NCBI RefSeq assembly: GCF_039540975.1
Contig: NZ_BAABFL010000016.1
Span: 72,723-136,722 of the forward strand
Source of the DNA: Kistimonas scapharcae
Lineage (GTDB): Bacteria; Pseudomonadota; Gammaproteobacteria; Pseudomonadales; Endozoicomonadaceae
Direction of reading: 5' to 3'
DNA: 64,000 nucleotides
Shown: positions 36,328 through 46,597 of the stretch, one piece after another
Numbering within the stretch: the first letter of the stretch is position 1
Layout: each line of letters begins with the position of its first letter
Notes under the pieces: model-generated
Told to the model about the DNA's origin: nothing
The model's database searches: none
Seen by the model: only the letters and a program-made list of their open reading frames with translations
Program-made: the position numbers and the translations under genes

Positions 36328-36665
36328 TCTTGCAAGTTACTCGTTTTACCCTCTCTTGCTCCTGACTTCTTCTAACACGTCTCCGCCTCAGCATCATACA
36401 CGCTCAATTCCTTGAACGTTTCCCCTACCGATACCAGACTACAGTCTGATGACAAATCGGTAACAGGTACCTCAAGATTGCACGTTGAACGGTGCCCTGT
36501 TCTGCACCCGAATACCCTGCGTATTTGAGCTGCATCAATATGAGCGCCCCCAAAATCCTTACAGTGGGCAGCAGGGAGCACAGGCGCATGACGTACATCA
36601 ACGTTCACACAGCGCCAACCCTTCCTTGGATATTCCTTACGCCTTGTTATCGCGGAGCAATACGA
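36328..36665. other. gene-free region before PTS fusion gene
   Basis: 338 bases between tRNA-Trp and the PTS fusion. The frame upstream of the chosen start is open to 36492 but has no PTS homology. I see no convincing operator, terminator or RNA. Confidence 0.4.
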
Positions 36666-39227
36666 TTGAATCCTTCATCCCCTCCCGTACAGCATGACAT
36701 CACCTTGTTGGCCCCCCTATCCGGCCCCATCATTCCTATCGACCAGGTACCCGACCCGGTATTTTCGGAACGCATGCTCGGTGACGGCATTGCCATCGAT
36801 CCGGTCGACAACATCCTGCTTGCACCGGTTGATGCCGAAGTTGTACAGCTGCATGCCGCTCACCATGCACTGACCCTGCGAACCGACAGCGGCATTGAGA
36901 TCCTGATGCATGTTGGCCTGGATACCGTGACACTGCGCGGAGAAGGTTTCAGCCCACAGGTGAACGAAGGTGACAAGGTAAAAGCCGGGCAGCCACTGCT
37001 GCAGTTTGACGCAGACTATCTCGCTTGCCACGCACGCAGTCTCATTACCGTTATTGTACAAACCGGGCCGGAAAGCCTGACTATCAACCATCCGGCATCG
37101 GGTCATGTCAACGCAGGCCGTGACCGCCTGCTGACACTGGACACATCGCCATCAATCGGCGACACCGATACACCATCACAGGCACAGGGCGAACCGGATG
37201 CAGAAGCCTCTGTTCGCATTCCCAACCCAGAAGGCCTTCACGCACGACCATCCGCGGTTCTGGCCAAGCTGTGCCATCAATGCCATGCAACCGTGAAGCT
37301 GGCCTGCCATAGTATCGAAGCACGCGGTGACAGCGTCACTGAACTGATGAAACTTAACACCCGGCTGGGCGACGATGTCACGATAAAAGCCTGGGGAGTT
37401 GACGCAAAGAATGTAGTCGCTTCGGTCGTTGCAGCCATTGAATCCGGACTGGGGGAAGATGTCGCTTCAACAAGCACCCAGACATCTACCACCGAGGAAA
37501 CTGAAACACCACTTCTGACCAATGAAAAAAGCGATCCGCGCCGCCTATCCGGTGTTCGCGCCGCTCCCGGACTCGGCATTGGCAAACTCATCCATATTCG
37601 CCGGCAGCATCCGGAATTGCAGGAGTGGGCTTCGGATATAGCGACCGAACAACATCAACTAAACAACGCAATTTCATCAACCTGTGATGACTTGCGACAG
37701 CTGGTGACTAAACTCGCAGCAGCCGGCGAACAGGAACAATCCGAAATATTCAATGCCCACGCTCAACTGCTGGAAGACCCGGCACTGGCCGAAACCGCCA
37801 ACCACATGATTACAAAAGGACGTTCAGCAGCCTGGGCCTGGAATGATGCCGTCAACCAGCAGGTTCGCGCACTACAGTCACTGGACAACCCGCTACTGGC
37901 CGGCCGGGCTGCTGACATTGATGATGTCGGCCAACGTGTTCTGTCTGTATTGACAGGCATCTCGTTCGGCACCGAAAACTGGCCGGTCAATGCCATTCCC
38001 GTATACTTGGATATTACGCCATCAGATTTGCTCAGCCTGGATCGTGATCGTGTAGCCGGGGTCTGCAGCCTCGAAGGCGGGGCCAGCTCTCATGCCGCGA
38101 TCATTTCTCGCTCCCTGGGAATTCCTTACCTTGCCGGGATGGATAGCCGTATCAACGAACAACCGGACGACGCCACTGTCATCATGGATGCTGATGCGGG
38201 TTACCTGCTGCTATCACCATCCGAGCAGGAAATCAGCCAGTGTCAGACCCAAAAAGATCTTGCTGAACGCACCTACCAGGACGCACTGCAAACAACAACC
38301 CAACCCGCCATTACACAGGATGGTACGCATATAGAAGTAGCAGCCAATGTTGGCGGTCTGGACGAAGCAAGAAAAGCAGTAGAGTTGGGCGCAGAAGGTA
38401 TTGGATTGCTGCGCACCGAATTCCTTTATCTCAATCGCACAACCGAACCGGACGAAGACGAACAGACGCAAATCTATAGCGATATTATCAGCGCTATGGG
38501 CAAAGAACGTCCGGTCATCATCCGCACACTGGATGTCGGTGGCGACAAACCCCTGCCCTATCTGCCTCTACCAGAAGAAGAGAACCCCTTCCTGGGAGAA
38601 CGGGGGATTCGTGTCGGCATCAATCGTCCCACCATGCTTCGTCGGCAGATTCGTGCACTTCTGCGCAGCGCGAAAGTTGGCAATCTGCGCATCATGTTAC
38701 CCATGATTGCCAGCCTGGAAGAATTCCGAGCGGTCAGAAAATTGGTCGAAGAAGAACGTCAATCACTGGAAAGCAGCATTGAGCTGGGCATCATGATTGA
38801 AGTCCCTTCTGCCGCCCTGATGGCCCGGGAGCTGGCACGAGAAGCCGATTTTTTCTCCATCGGCACTAACGACTTGACCCAGTACACCCTCGCCATGGAT
38901 CGCGGTCACCCCAAACTGGCCAGCCGGATCGACAGTCTGCACCCTGCTGTATTGCGCCTGATCGCCATGACCGTGGAAGGCGCCAGAGCCGGGAATCGCT
39001 GGACCGGTATCTGTGGTGGCATTGCCAGCGATATCACGGCAATACCACTGCTGCTGGGACTTGGGGTGAATGAACTATCCGTCAGCGTTCCGTCTCTACC
39101 ACCGGTGAAAGCCCGTATCCGTGAACTCAGTCTTGCTGATTGCCGCGCACTGGCACAACAGGCCCTCGCCATGGAAGACGCCACACAGGTGCGCGCGCTG
39201 CTGGCGCAATGGAAAGATAAGGAGTAA
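36666..39227 (+). CDS. EIIA(Glc)-HPr-enzyme I fusion of the PTS
   Basis: An 853-residue phosphotransferase that carries all general PTS steps on one chain. Residues about 8-155 are EIIA(Glc)-like (active His82 in ILMHVGLDTV), about 182-270 HPr (His192 in GLHARPS), and about 290-850 enzyme I (phospho-His476 in GGASSHAAII, with LLRTEFLYL and GTNDLTQYTLAMDR). It takes phosphate from PEP and passes it to the PtsG encoded next. The start is a TTG at 36666 with a GGAG site 8 bases upstream; this choice is moderately sure. ptsG follows 3 bases after the stop. Confidence 0.9.
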   Translation: MNPSSPPVQHDITLLAPLSGPIIPIDQVPDPVFSERMLGDGIAIDPVDNILLAPVDAEVVQLHAAHHALTLRTDSGIEILMHVGLDTVTLRGEGFSPQVNEGDKVKAGQPLLQFDADYLACHARSLITVIVQTGPESLTINHPASGHVNAGRDRLLTLDTSPSIGDTDTPSQAQGEPDAEASVRIPNPEGLHARPSAVLAKLCHQCHATVKLACHSIEARGDSVTELMKLNTRLGDDVTIKAWGVDAKNVVASVVAAIESGLGEDVASTSTQTSTTEETETPLLTNEKSDPRRLSGVRAAPGLGIGKLIHIRRQHPELQEWASDIATEQHQLNNAISSTCDDLRQLVTKLAAAGEQEQSEIFNAHAQLLEDPALAETANHMITKGRSAAWAWNDAVNQQVRALQSLDNPLLAGRAADIDDVGQRVLSVLTGISFGTENWPVNAIPVYLDITPSDLLSLDRDRVAGVCSLEGGASSHAAIISRSLGIPYLAGMDSRINEQPDDATVIMDADAGYLLLSPSEQEISQCQTQKDLAERTYQDALQTTTQPAITQDGTHIEVAANVGGLDEARKAVELGAEGIGLLRTEFLYLNRTTEPDEDEQTQIYSDIISAMGKERPVIIRTLDVGGDKPLPYLPLPEEENPFLGERGIRVGINRPTMLRRQIRALLRSAKVGNLRIMLPMIASLEEFRAVRKLVEEERQSLESSIELGIMIEVPSAALMARELAREADFFSIGTNDLTQYTLAMDRGHPKLASRIDSLHPAVLRLIAMTVEGARAGNRWTGICGGIASDITAIPLLLGLGVNELSVSVPSLPPVKARIRELSLADCRALAQQALAMEDATQVRALLAQWKDKE

Positions 39228-39230
39228 CCC

Positions 39231-41012
39231 ATGACAACAATTGCACATCGCGCCTTTGCCAACCTTCAAAAAATCGGCAAATCATTGATGCTGCCGGTGG
39301 CGGTACTGCCCGCTGCCGGCATCCTGCTGGGCGTAGGTTCCGCCGGATTCGCATTATTTCCGGATATTGTGAATACGATCATGGCCCAGGCCGGCGGCGC
39401 CGTATTTGGCAACCTGCCACTGATTTTCGCCATTGGTGTCGCACTGGGCTTTACCGAAAATGATGGCGTGGCCGCACTGGCTGCCATGGTCGGTTACGCG
39501 GTAATGATTGCCACCATGGGGGTTTTCGCCACGGCACTTGACCTCGAAACCACGCGTATCATGGGTATTGATTCCATTGATACCGGCGTTATGGGCGGGA
39601 TTATTATCGGTGCTGTCGCGAGCTGGCTGTTCAACCGCTATTACCGGATTGAACTGCCAGCCTATCTGGGCTTCTTTGCCGGCAAGCGGTTCGTCCCAAT
39701 TGTCACTGCCTTTGCAGCGATTGGCGTGGCCGCAATGCTGGCACTGGTCTGGCCCCCTATTGGCGAAGCCATCCAATCTTTCTCCACCTGGGCTGCCAGC
39801 GAAAATCCGGCCGCCGCCTTTACCATTTACGGCATTGTTGAAAGGGCGCTCATCCCATTCGGATTGCACCATATCTGGAACGTGCCCTTCTTCTTTGAAG
39901 TCGGTCAGTACGTCGACCCTCAAACCGGCAAGGAATTCACTGGCGAAATTGCCCGCTATGTCGCCGGCGACCCCACTGCAGGCAACATGGCCGGCGGCTA
40001 CCTCTTCAAGATGTTCGGCCTGCCGGCTGCAGCCATTGCCATCTGGCATACCGCCAAACCGGAAAACCGTGCGCGGATTGCCAGCATCATGATTTCTGCG
40101 GCACTGACCTCTTTTCTGACTGGCATCACCGAACCCATTGAATTCTCATTCCTGTTTGTTGCCCCCGTTCTTTACGGCATTCATGCCCTGCTGGCAGGTC
40201 TGGCCTATTTCACCTGTATCGCCCTGGGCATCAAGCACGGCATGACCTTTTCCCATGGGTTCATTGATTTTTCCCTGCTGTACGGCAACTCCACCAATGG
40301 CTGGGGCATTCTGGCGCTGGGCCTGGCGTTTGCCGCCCTGTATTACATCATCTTCCGCGTCACTATCCAGTGGCTCAACCTGAAAACACCGGGACGCGAA
40401 GATGAATCCGATGCCACTCTCGACAGCGACATCAGCTCAATGGCCGGTGAACTGATCGCAGCTTTCGGCGGTGCAGCCAATATCACCAGCCTGGATGCCT
40501 GCATTACACGTCTGCGCATTGCAGTCAGACATCCTGACCAGGTCAATGACGCCCGCCTGAAGCAACTCGGTGCAACCGGTGTTGTCCGTGTCGGTAACGG
40601 CGTTCAAGCCATATTCGGTACCCGCTCGGACAATCTCAAGACCGATATGGAGCAATATCTGAAGCAACACCCACAACCCCAGCCAGAGGTTGCAGATACC
40701 GAAACAGCACCCAAAGAAACCATTGCCACTACGACAGCTGCGCACACCAACATCAAAACCAGTGATGCCCTGGCTGCGATTAAAGCCCTGGGTGGCGCAG
40801 AAAATATCCAATCAGCCAAAACCTGCGCACTGACCCGGATACGGGTTGAGCTTGGACAAGGCACCGAACCTGACAGGCAAGCATTAAAACAGGCCGGCAT
40901 TACCGAAGCCATGCGCTGCAGCGACACCGTCATCCACCTTCTGGTTGGCGAACAACACACATCCGCCTGGGAACAGGCATTCAATGAACACCTTAAGGTC
41001 GCCATTGCCTGA
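39231..41012 (+). CDS. ptsG: PTS glucose-specific EIICB with an extra EIIB domain
   Basis: A 593-residue glucose permease. The IIC domain follows E. coli PtsG closely (NLQKIGKSLMLPVAVLPAAG, IERALIPFGLHHIWNVPF-type, GITEPIEFSFLFVAPVLYG). The EIIB domain has the phosphorylated cysteine in DACITRLR (Cys424). After a linker rich in Pro/Thr a second EIIB-like domain follows, with Cys532 in TCALTRIRVELG. E. coli PtsG ends after one EIIB (477 residues). The extra domain may accept phosphate or be regulatory. It lies in the fused-PTS operon, 3 bases after the upstream gene. Confidence 0.93.
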   Translation: MTTIAHRAFANLQKIGKSLMLPVAVLPAAGILLGVGSAGFALFPDIVNTIMAQAGGAVFGNLPLIFAIGVALGFTENDGVAALAAMVGYAVMIATMGVFATALDLETTRIMGIDSIDTGVMGGIIIGAVASWLFNRYYRIELPAYLGFFAGKRFVPIVTAFAAIGVAAMLALVWPPIGEAIQSFSTWAASENPAAAFTIYGIVERALIPFGLHHIWNVPFFFEVGQYVDPQTGKEFTGEIARYVAGDPTAGNMAGGYLFKMFGLPAAAIAIWHTAKPENRARIASIMISAALTSFLTGITEPIEFSFLFVAPVLYGIHALLAGLAYFTCIALGIKHGMTFSHGFIDFSLLYGNSTNGWGILALGLAFAALYYIIFRVTIQWLNLKTPGREDESDATLDSDISSMAGELIAAFGGAANITSLDACITRLRIAVRHPDQVNDARLKQLGATGVVRVGNGVQAIFGTRSDNLKTDMEQYLKQHPQPQPEVADTETAPKETIATTTAAHTNIKTSDALAAIKALGGAENIQSAKTCALTRIRVELGQGTEPDRQALKQAGITEAMRCSDTVIHLLVGEQHTSAWEQAFNEHLKVAIA

Positions 41013-41084
41013 TAACAGATGGGCGTCTTCCTTGGAAGACGCCCATACTGATTGCCATCCATTACAAACCACAGGAGACACAAC

Positions 41085-41915
41085 ATGCTTCAACTGATCG
41101 CAGCCGACCTGGATGGCACCCTCCTGACACCAGAGCATCGACTGGGGTCACACACAACCTCGACGCTTAAGCGTCTGATTCAAGAGGGTTATCAGCTGAT
41201 TCTGGCCAGCGGGCGCCATGCCAGCGAAGTGTCAGATCTCCGAAGCAGCCTTGAGATACCCGCTTTCATGATCACAGCCAATGGCGCCCGTGTTTACACA
41301 CCCACCAACACGCTACTGTTTCAAAAGAATCTGCCTGAAGACATTGTCCAGGCCATGATCTCGACCCTGATTGATAAGCCCGGCATCACCGTGCATCTTT
41401 ATAAGGATTCAGGCTGGTATTTTAACCAGTACGATGAGCAACTACTGTCATACCATAAAGACACCCCCTTGCCCCGCTTCTTTTGCAACGGAGAAGCCTT
41501 ACCCACGGCATTCGTCGCCAAGCTTTTTTTCACTTGTCAGGATATCAGTCGCCTAGCCGCTTACGGTGAGGCGTTACGGAGCCGTTTTTCAGGTAAGGTA
41601 GACATTACCTGCTCCCTTCCCTGGAGCATGGAGATTACCGCAGCAGGCACAAGCAAAGGCAATGCCATGCAACGCATAGCCCAACACCTCAATCTCTCAC
41701 CCAAACAGTGTATCGCCTTTGGCGACGGTTTGAATGATGCCGATATGCTGACAGCCGCCGGCAAAGGGATCATCATGGAAAACGCCGATGAACGCCTGAA
41801 ACAACTGTTGCCAGAAATGGAGATTATTGGCCCGAATGCCAATGAAACCGTGGCAGCGTATCTGGAAAACACCTTTTTACTCAATGACCCCGGTATCAAC
41901 GCCGTAATGCGGTAA
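41085..41915 (+). CDS. Cof-type HAD-IIB phosphatase
   Basis: A 276-residue HAD-superfamily hydrolase. The catalytic motif is LIAADLDGTLLTPEHR, motif II is LASGR, and the C-terminal GDGLNDADML holds the acidic metal site. Cof-type enzymes dephosphorylate sugar or cofactor phosphates. Between ptsG and pgi, a sugar-phosphate role is likely. The ATG at 41085 has an AGGAG site; an upstream frame lacks one. Confidence 0.9.
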   Translation: MLQLIAADLDGTLLTPEHRLGSHTTSTLKRLIQEGYQLILASGRHASEVSDLRSSLEIPAFMITANGARVYTPTNTLLFQKNLPEDIVQAMISTLIDKPGITVHLYKDSGWYFNQYDEQLLSYHKDTPLPRFFCNGEALPTAFVAKLFFTCQDISRLAAYGEALRSRFSGKVDITCSLPWSMEITAAGTSKGNAMQRIAQHLNLSPKQCIAFGDGLNDADMLTAAGKGIIMENADERLKQLLPEMEIIGPNANETVAAYLENTFLLNDPGINAVMR

Positions 41916-41951
41916 GATACCTACATACCTTGCGAAACCATCAGCCCAGAA

Positions 41952-43646
41952 ATGAAAACACCCTCAATTGAACAACAGCCCGGCCTTCCCTCCCCCCTGC
42001 GCCAATACGCTGTCTCATCCTCGCTGGAAACACACTGCAAAAATCTCGCAGAAACCTCTCTCACGAGATTAATGGAACAACCGGAACGCTGTCGGCAACT
42101 CACCATCGAAGCCGCCGGACTCTGCCTGGATTACTCTCACCACAGGGTCACAGCAGAATCCTTGTCAGATCTCTTAGAACTGGCCAGAGAAGCCCGACTC
42201 GAAGAGCGCCGGGAGGCCATGTTGAATGGCAGCACCATCAACACGTCAGAACAGCGTGCTGCCCTCCACACCGCACTGCGCAATCGAAGCCAGCGGCCTG
42301 TACTGGTTGATGGCTCAGATGTTATGCCTGCCATCCGTGACACTCTGGAAAGAATGCGCGCACTATGCCAGCACGTTCACAGTGGCGAATGGACCGGGCA
42401 TACAGGGAAACCGATCAAGCATATCGTCAACATTGGCATTGGCGGTTCGTTTCTTGGTGTCAAAACGGCACTGGATGGCTTGCGCCCCTTTCACCGTGAA
42501 GGACTGACCGCACATTATGTCGTGAATGTTGACCCGGCGGACCTTGCCGCAACACTGAAAGTGATTGATCCGGAAACCACGCTATTCATCGTTGCGTCGA
42601 AATCATTCAGCACCCTTGAGACACGCGTCAATGCAGAAGCCGCCAAAGCTTGGATGCTGGAACAAGGCATGCCAGCGCAGGACAGCCACCGCCACTTCAT
42701 CGCAGTATCAAACAACATCAACAAAGCCACACAGTTCGGTATTGCACCAGACAACATTCTGCCACTGTGGGATTGGGTCGGCGGACGCTACTCACTCTGG
42801 TCCGCTATCGGCCTGATGATTCCCTTGATGACCAGTTTTACCGTCTTCGAGCGACTGCTGCACGGCGCCTACAGCATGGATGAGCACTTCCGGATTGCGC
42901 CATTAGAACAAAACATGCCAGTGATCATGGCCCTGCTGGGTATCTGGTACAGCAATTACTTTGGAGCACAAAGCCATGCCGTACTGACCTACGCCAGCGA
43001 TCTGGAAGCCTTCCCTGCCCACCTGCAGCAAATGGATATGGAGAGTAATGGCAAGCGTGTCACCACTGAAGGCCAGCCCGCCAGCTGGCAGACCGGCCCT
43101 GTGATCTGGGGAGGCGTCGGCACTAACGGCCAGCACGCATACCATCAGCTTCTGCACCAGGGCACGCGACTGATTCCTGTCGACATTATTATCCCGATGG
43201 TCAGCCAGTCACCTATTGGAGAACAACAGGATTGGCTGTTTGCCCATGCACTGGCTCAGTCCCAGGCACTAGCATTTGGATGCTCGGAAGAAACGATCAG
43301 GGATGAACTGGCCAAAGAAGGTGCTAGTCAGGAAATGATCGATACTCTGGCGCCACAAAAAACCATTCCAGGCAACAAACCCGTTTCACTGCTGGTCATG
43401 GAAAGCCTGACACCAGAAGCATTAGGCGCACTAATCGCCCTGTATGAACACAAAGTATTCGTTCAGGGTGTGATTTGGGGTATCAACAGTTTCGATCAAT
43501 TTGGTGTCGAGCTGGGAAAAGTACTGGGCGACCAGATCTTTGAGCAACTCAATGACAGTACCCTATGTGCATCAGAAGACTCTGCCCTGAACCAATGGAT
43601 ACAGCGTTATCGCCGAATACACAATCGCTGTAACGACAACCGATAA
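41952..43646 (+). CDS. pgi: glucose-6-phosphate isomerase
   Basis: A 564-residue Pgi that interconverts glucose-6-P and fructose-6-P. It shows NIGIGGSFLGVKTALDGLRP, VASKSFSTLET, GGRYSLWSAIGL and QGVIWGINSFDQFGVELGK. Its position after the PTS operon puts the first glycolytic step directly behind glucose uptake. The ATG at 41952 follows the HAD stop by 36 bases. Confidence 0.97.
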   Translation: MKTPSIEQQPGLPSPLRQYAVSSSLETHCKNLAETSLTRLMEQPERCRQLTIEAAGLCLDYSHHRVTAESLSDLLELAREARLEERREAMLNGSTINTSEQRAALHTALRNRSQRPVLVDGSDVMPAIRDTLERMRALCQHVHSGEWTGHTGKPIKHIVNIGIGGSFLGVKTALDGLRPFHREGLTAHYVVNVDPADLAATLKVIDPETTLFIVASKSFSTLETRVNAEAAKAWMLEQGMPAQDSHRHFIAVSNNINKATQFGIAPDNILPLWDWVGGRYSLWSAIGLMIPLMTSFTVFERLLHGAYSMDEHFRIAPLEQNMPVIMALLGIWYSNYFGAQSHAVLTYASDLEAFPAHLQQMDMESNGKRVTTEGQPASWQTGPVIWGGVGTNGQHAYHQLLHQGTRLIPVDIIIPMVSQSPIGEQQDWLFAHALAQSQALAFGCSEETIRDELAKEGASQEMIDTLAPQKTIPGNKPVSLLVMESLTPEALGALIALYEHKVFVQGVIWGINSFDQFGVELGKVLGDQIFEQLNDSTLCASEDSALNQWIQRYRRIHNRCNDNR

Positions 43647-43750
43647 ACGCCCCTCCATCGCCGGCGGAAAGCCCACATTCTTCGCCGGCCAACATCGAAA
43701 GTACAAGAAACAACATTCGAAGATATAAAGTGATGGATATAGGCAATACA

Positions 43751-43783
43751 AAAAAAGCCGTCATCATTGATGACGGCTTTTTT
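43751..43783. terminator. bidirectional terminator between pgi and tRNA array 2
   Basis: AAAAAA, stem GCCGTCATCA / TGATGACGGC, then TTTTTT. It serves rightward pgi and leftward array 2. It is a near copy of the array 1 terminator (35732-35763). Confidence 0.88.
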
Positions 43784-43787
43784 AATC

Positions 43788-43863
<76 letters not shown>

Positions 43864-43894
43864 AAGGAAAATTGTTTTACGACGTTTTCAACGT

Positions 43895-43979
43895 CGGAGC
43901 GGGAAACGAGACTCACTCTCTAGCTCTGGGCGACCCCAACCCTGGCAAGGTTGTGCTCTACCAACTGAGCTATTCCCGC
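43895..43979 (-). pseudogene. tRNA-Gly pseudogene (T-arm replaced)
   Basis: 85 bases. The acceptor, D-arm and GCC anticodon loop are kept, but the T-arm core GAGTTCG is replaced by a 16-base segment (CCAGAGCTAGAGAGTG), so the T-loop is lost. The 3' end reads CCG, not CCA. A second copy with the same change is at 44667-44751. Confidence 0.85.
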
Positions 43980-44048
43980 TTTTTAGCTGATGCTTTGTTT
44001 AACGACCGACATCCGGTCTCGAGCAGATGACACCACTCAGTATAAAAG

Positions 44049-44124
44049 TGGCGTCCCCTAGGGGACTCGAACCCCTGTTACCGCCGTGAAAGGGCGGTGT
44101 CCTAGGCCACTAGACGAAGGGGAC
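44049..44124 (-). tRNA. tRNA-Glu(TTC), C-G isodecoder
   Basis: 76 bases with CCA. Anticodon stem CCGCC/GGCGG, anticodon TTC. Confidence 0.97.
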
Positions 44125-44146
44125 GCAAATTCTTACAAGAAGAATT

Positions 44147-44222
<76 letters not shown>

Positions 44223-44231
44223 GTCGTACAC

Positions 44232-44307
<76 letters not shown>

Positions 44308-44376
44308 TTTATATCTGATGCTTTTTTTAACGACCGGCATCCGGTCTCGAGCAGATGACACCACTCAATATAAAAA

Positions 44377-44452
44377 TGGCGTCCCCTAGGGGACTCGAAC
44401 CCCTGTTACCGCCGTGAAAGGGCGGTGTCCTAGGCCACTAGACGAAGGGGAC
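44377..44452 (-). tRNA. tRNA-Glu(TTC), C-G isodecoder
   Basis: 76 bases with CCA. Anticodon stem CCGCC/GGCGG. Confidence 0.97.
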
Positions 44453-44474
44453 GCAAATTCTTACAAGAAGAATT

Positions 44475-44550
<76 letters not shown>

Positions 44551-44559
44551 GTCGTACAC

Positions 44560-44635
<76 letters not shown>

Positions 44636-44666
44636 AATGAAAGTTGTTTTACGACGTTTTCAACGT

Positions 44667-44751
44667 CGGAGCGGGAAACGAGATTCACTCTTTAGCTCTG
44701 GGCGATCCCAACCTTGGTAAGGTTGCGCTCTACCAACTGAACTATTCCCGC
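44667..44751 (-). pseudogene. tRNA-Gly pseudogene (T-arm replaced, anticodon ACC)
   Basis: 85 bases with the same T-arm replacement as 43895-43979 plus further changes: anticodon loop TTACCAA (ACC rather than GCC), a mismatch in the D-stem, and 3' CCG. It is 772 bases from the first pseudogene and has decayed further. Confidence 0.85.
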
Positions 44752-44821
44752 TTTATATCTGATGCGTTATTTAACGACCGGCATCCGGTCTCGAGCAGAT
44801 GACACCACTCAAAATATAAAG

Positions 44822-44897
44822 TGGCGTCCCCTAGGGGACTCGAACCCCTGTTACTGCCGTGAAAGGGCAGTGTCCTAGGCCACTAGACGAAGGGGAC
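44822..44897 (-). tRNA. tRNA-Glu(TTC), T-A isodecoder
   Basis: 76 bases with CCA. Anticodon stem CTGCC/GGCAG: a compensated pair change against the C-G form. Confidence 0.97.
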
Positions 44898-44917
44898 GCA
44901 GATTCCTTCAAGGAATT

Positions 44918-44993
<76 letters not shown>

Positions 44994-45051
44994 GATATCC
45001 GCTGAACCGCTTCTGCAAAACGCCTGCGGTAACAGCAGCGAACGGGAGCGA

Positions 45052-45080
45052 ATTCTATGGACAGGCCCGAATACTGTCAA
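45052..45080 (-). promoter_or_regulatory. promoter of tRNA array 2
   Basis: Minus strand: TTGACA (45080-45075), 17-base spacer, TAGAAT (45057-45052), GC-rich discriminator TCGCTCCCG. It lies 58 bases before the first tRNA. Confidence 0.85.
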
Positions 45081-45232
45081 GGACAACCGTTCCCAATCGC
45101 CTGCGGAATATACGAACATCGACGCTTAAAGCATGCAAAGACAAATACCCTGCCACACAAAGCAATAAGCGCCGATTATTAAACAAGAGCAATAAGAGGA
45201 AAATATTTAGAAGGCATACAAAAATGCCAGGC

Positions 45233-45258
45233 AAAAAAAAACCGGTCCTCAGACCGGC
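45233..45258 (-). terminator. terminator of tRNA array 3
   Basis: Minus strand: stem GCCGGTC / GACCGGT with a CTGA loop region, followed by eight T. It lies 13 bases after the last tRNA of array 3 and separates it from the array 2 promoter. Confidence 0.88.
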
Positions 45259-45270
45259 TCAAAAAAATAG

Positions 45271-45346
45271 TGGCGTCCCCTAGGGGGTTCGAACCCCTGT
45301 TACCGCCGTGAAAGGGCGGTGTCCTAGGCCACTAGACGAAGGGGAC
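45271..45346 (-). tRNA. tRNA-Glu(TTC), C-G isodecoder
   Basis: 76 bases with CCA. One base differs in the T-arm (GGGTTCGAACCCCC). Last gene of array 3. Confidence 0.96.
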
Positions 45347-45355
45347 ACACAACAC

Positions 45356-45431
<76 letters not shown>

Positions 45432-45500
45432 TTTATACCTCATGCTTTATTTAACGACCGGCATCCGGTCATCGAGCAAATGACACCACTAAAAATAAAG

Positions 45501-45576
45501 TGGCGTCCCCTAGGGGACTCGAACCCCTGTTACTGCCGTGAAAGGGCAGTGTCCTAGGCCACTAGACGAAGGGGAC
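45501..45576 (-). tRNA. tRNA-Glu(TTC), T-A isodecoder
   Basis: 76 bases with CCA. Anticodon stem CTGCC/GGCAG. Confidence 0.97.
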
Positions 45577-45585
45577 ACACAACAC

Positions 45586-45661
<76 letters not shown>

Positions 45662-45732
45662 TTTATACCTGATGCTTTATTTAACGACCGGCATCCGGTC
45701 ATCGAGCAGATGACACCACTCAAAATATAAAG

Positions 45733-45808
45733 TGGCGTCCCCTAGGGGACTCGAACCCCTGTTACTGCCGTGAAAGGGCAGTGTCCTAGGCCACTAGACG
45801 AAGGGGAC
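45733..45808 (-). tRNA. tRNA-Glu(TTC), T-A isodecoder
   Basis: 76 bases with CCA. Anticodon stem CTGCC/GGCAG. Confidence 0.97.
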
Positions 45809-45817
45809 ACACAACAC

Positions 45818-45893
<76 letters not shown>

Positions 45894-45962
45894 TTTATAC
45901 CTGATGCTTTATTTAACGACCGGCATCCGGTCTCGAGCAAATGACACCACTCAGTATAAAAG

Positions 45963-46038
45963 TGGCGTCCCCTAGGGGACTCGAACCCCTGTTACCGCCG
46001 TGAAAGGGCGGTGTCCTAGGCCACTAGACGAAGGGGAC
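45963..46038 (-). tRNA. tRNA-Glu(TTC), C-G isodecoder
   Basis: 76 bases with CCA. Anticodon stem CCGCC/GGCGG. Confidence 0.97.
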
Positions 46039-46047
46039 ACACAACAC

Positions 46048-46123
<76 letters not shown>

Positions 46124-46192
46124 TTTATATCTGATGCTTTGTTTAACGACCGGCATCCGGTCTCGAGCAGATGACACCACTCAATATAAAAG

Positions 46193-46268
46193 TGGCGTCC
46201 CCTAGGGGACTCGAACCCCTGTTACTGCCGTGAAAGGGCAGTGTCCTAGGCCACTAGACGAAGGGGAC
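46193..46268 (-). tRNA. tRNA-Glu(TTC), T-A isodecoder
   Basis: 76 bases with CCA. Anticodon stem CTGCC/GGCAG. Confidence 0.97.
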
Positions 46269-46288
46269 GCAAATTCCTTCAAGGAATT

Positions 46289-46364
<76 letters not shown>

Positions 46365-46365
46365 G

Positions 46366-46431
46366 TTCCGTGCTGTCCGGCTCAGAAGTCAGTGCCGGNT
46401 CCGTGCTGTCCGGCTCAGAAGTCAGTGCCGG
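46366..46431. repeat. 33-base tandem duplication with an ambiguous base
   Basis: Two adjacent exact copies of a 33-base segment beginning TTCCGTGCTGTCC. The only N of the window (46399) is the first base of the second copy. The duplication falls in the leader of array 3 and may mark an assembly join rather than real sequence. Confidence 0.85.
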
Positions 46432-46443
46432 AATGCGGGGCGA

Positions 46444-46472
46444 ATTCTATGGGCGCGCTTATAACCTGTCAA
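46444..46472 (-). promoter_or_regulatory. promoter of tRNA array 3
   Basis: Minus strand: TTGACA (46472-46467), 17-base spacer, TAGAAT (46449-46444), then TCGCCCCGC, a GC-rich discriminator. It lies between gltX and the first tRNA-Ala. Confidence 0.85.
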
Positions 46473-46597
46473 GCATATCGATTCGCTCTTTTAAGAACGA
46501 AACGAACGTACTTACCGAGAATGGCGAAGAGAAACAGAAAAGGATTCGATAAACAGACAGACCAGCAGCAAAACAATCGCTACTGCTGGCCATCAGA

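Noticed and set aside
36492..36665. Longer N-terminus for the PTS fusion protein.
   Set aside because: The added 58 residues have no PTS homology; the TTG at 36666 has a well-placed GGAG site and begins the EIIA domain.
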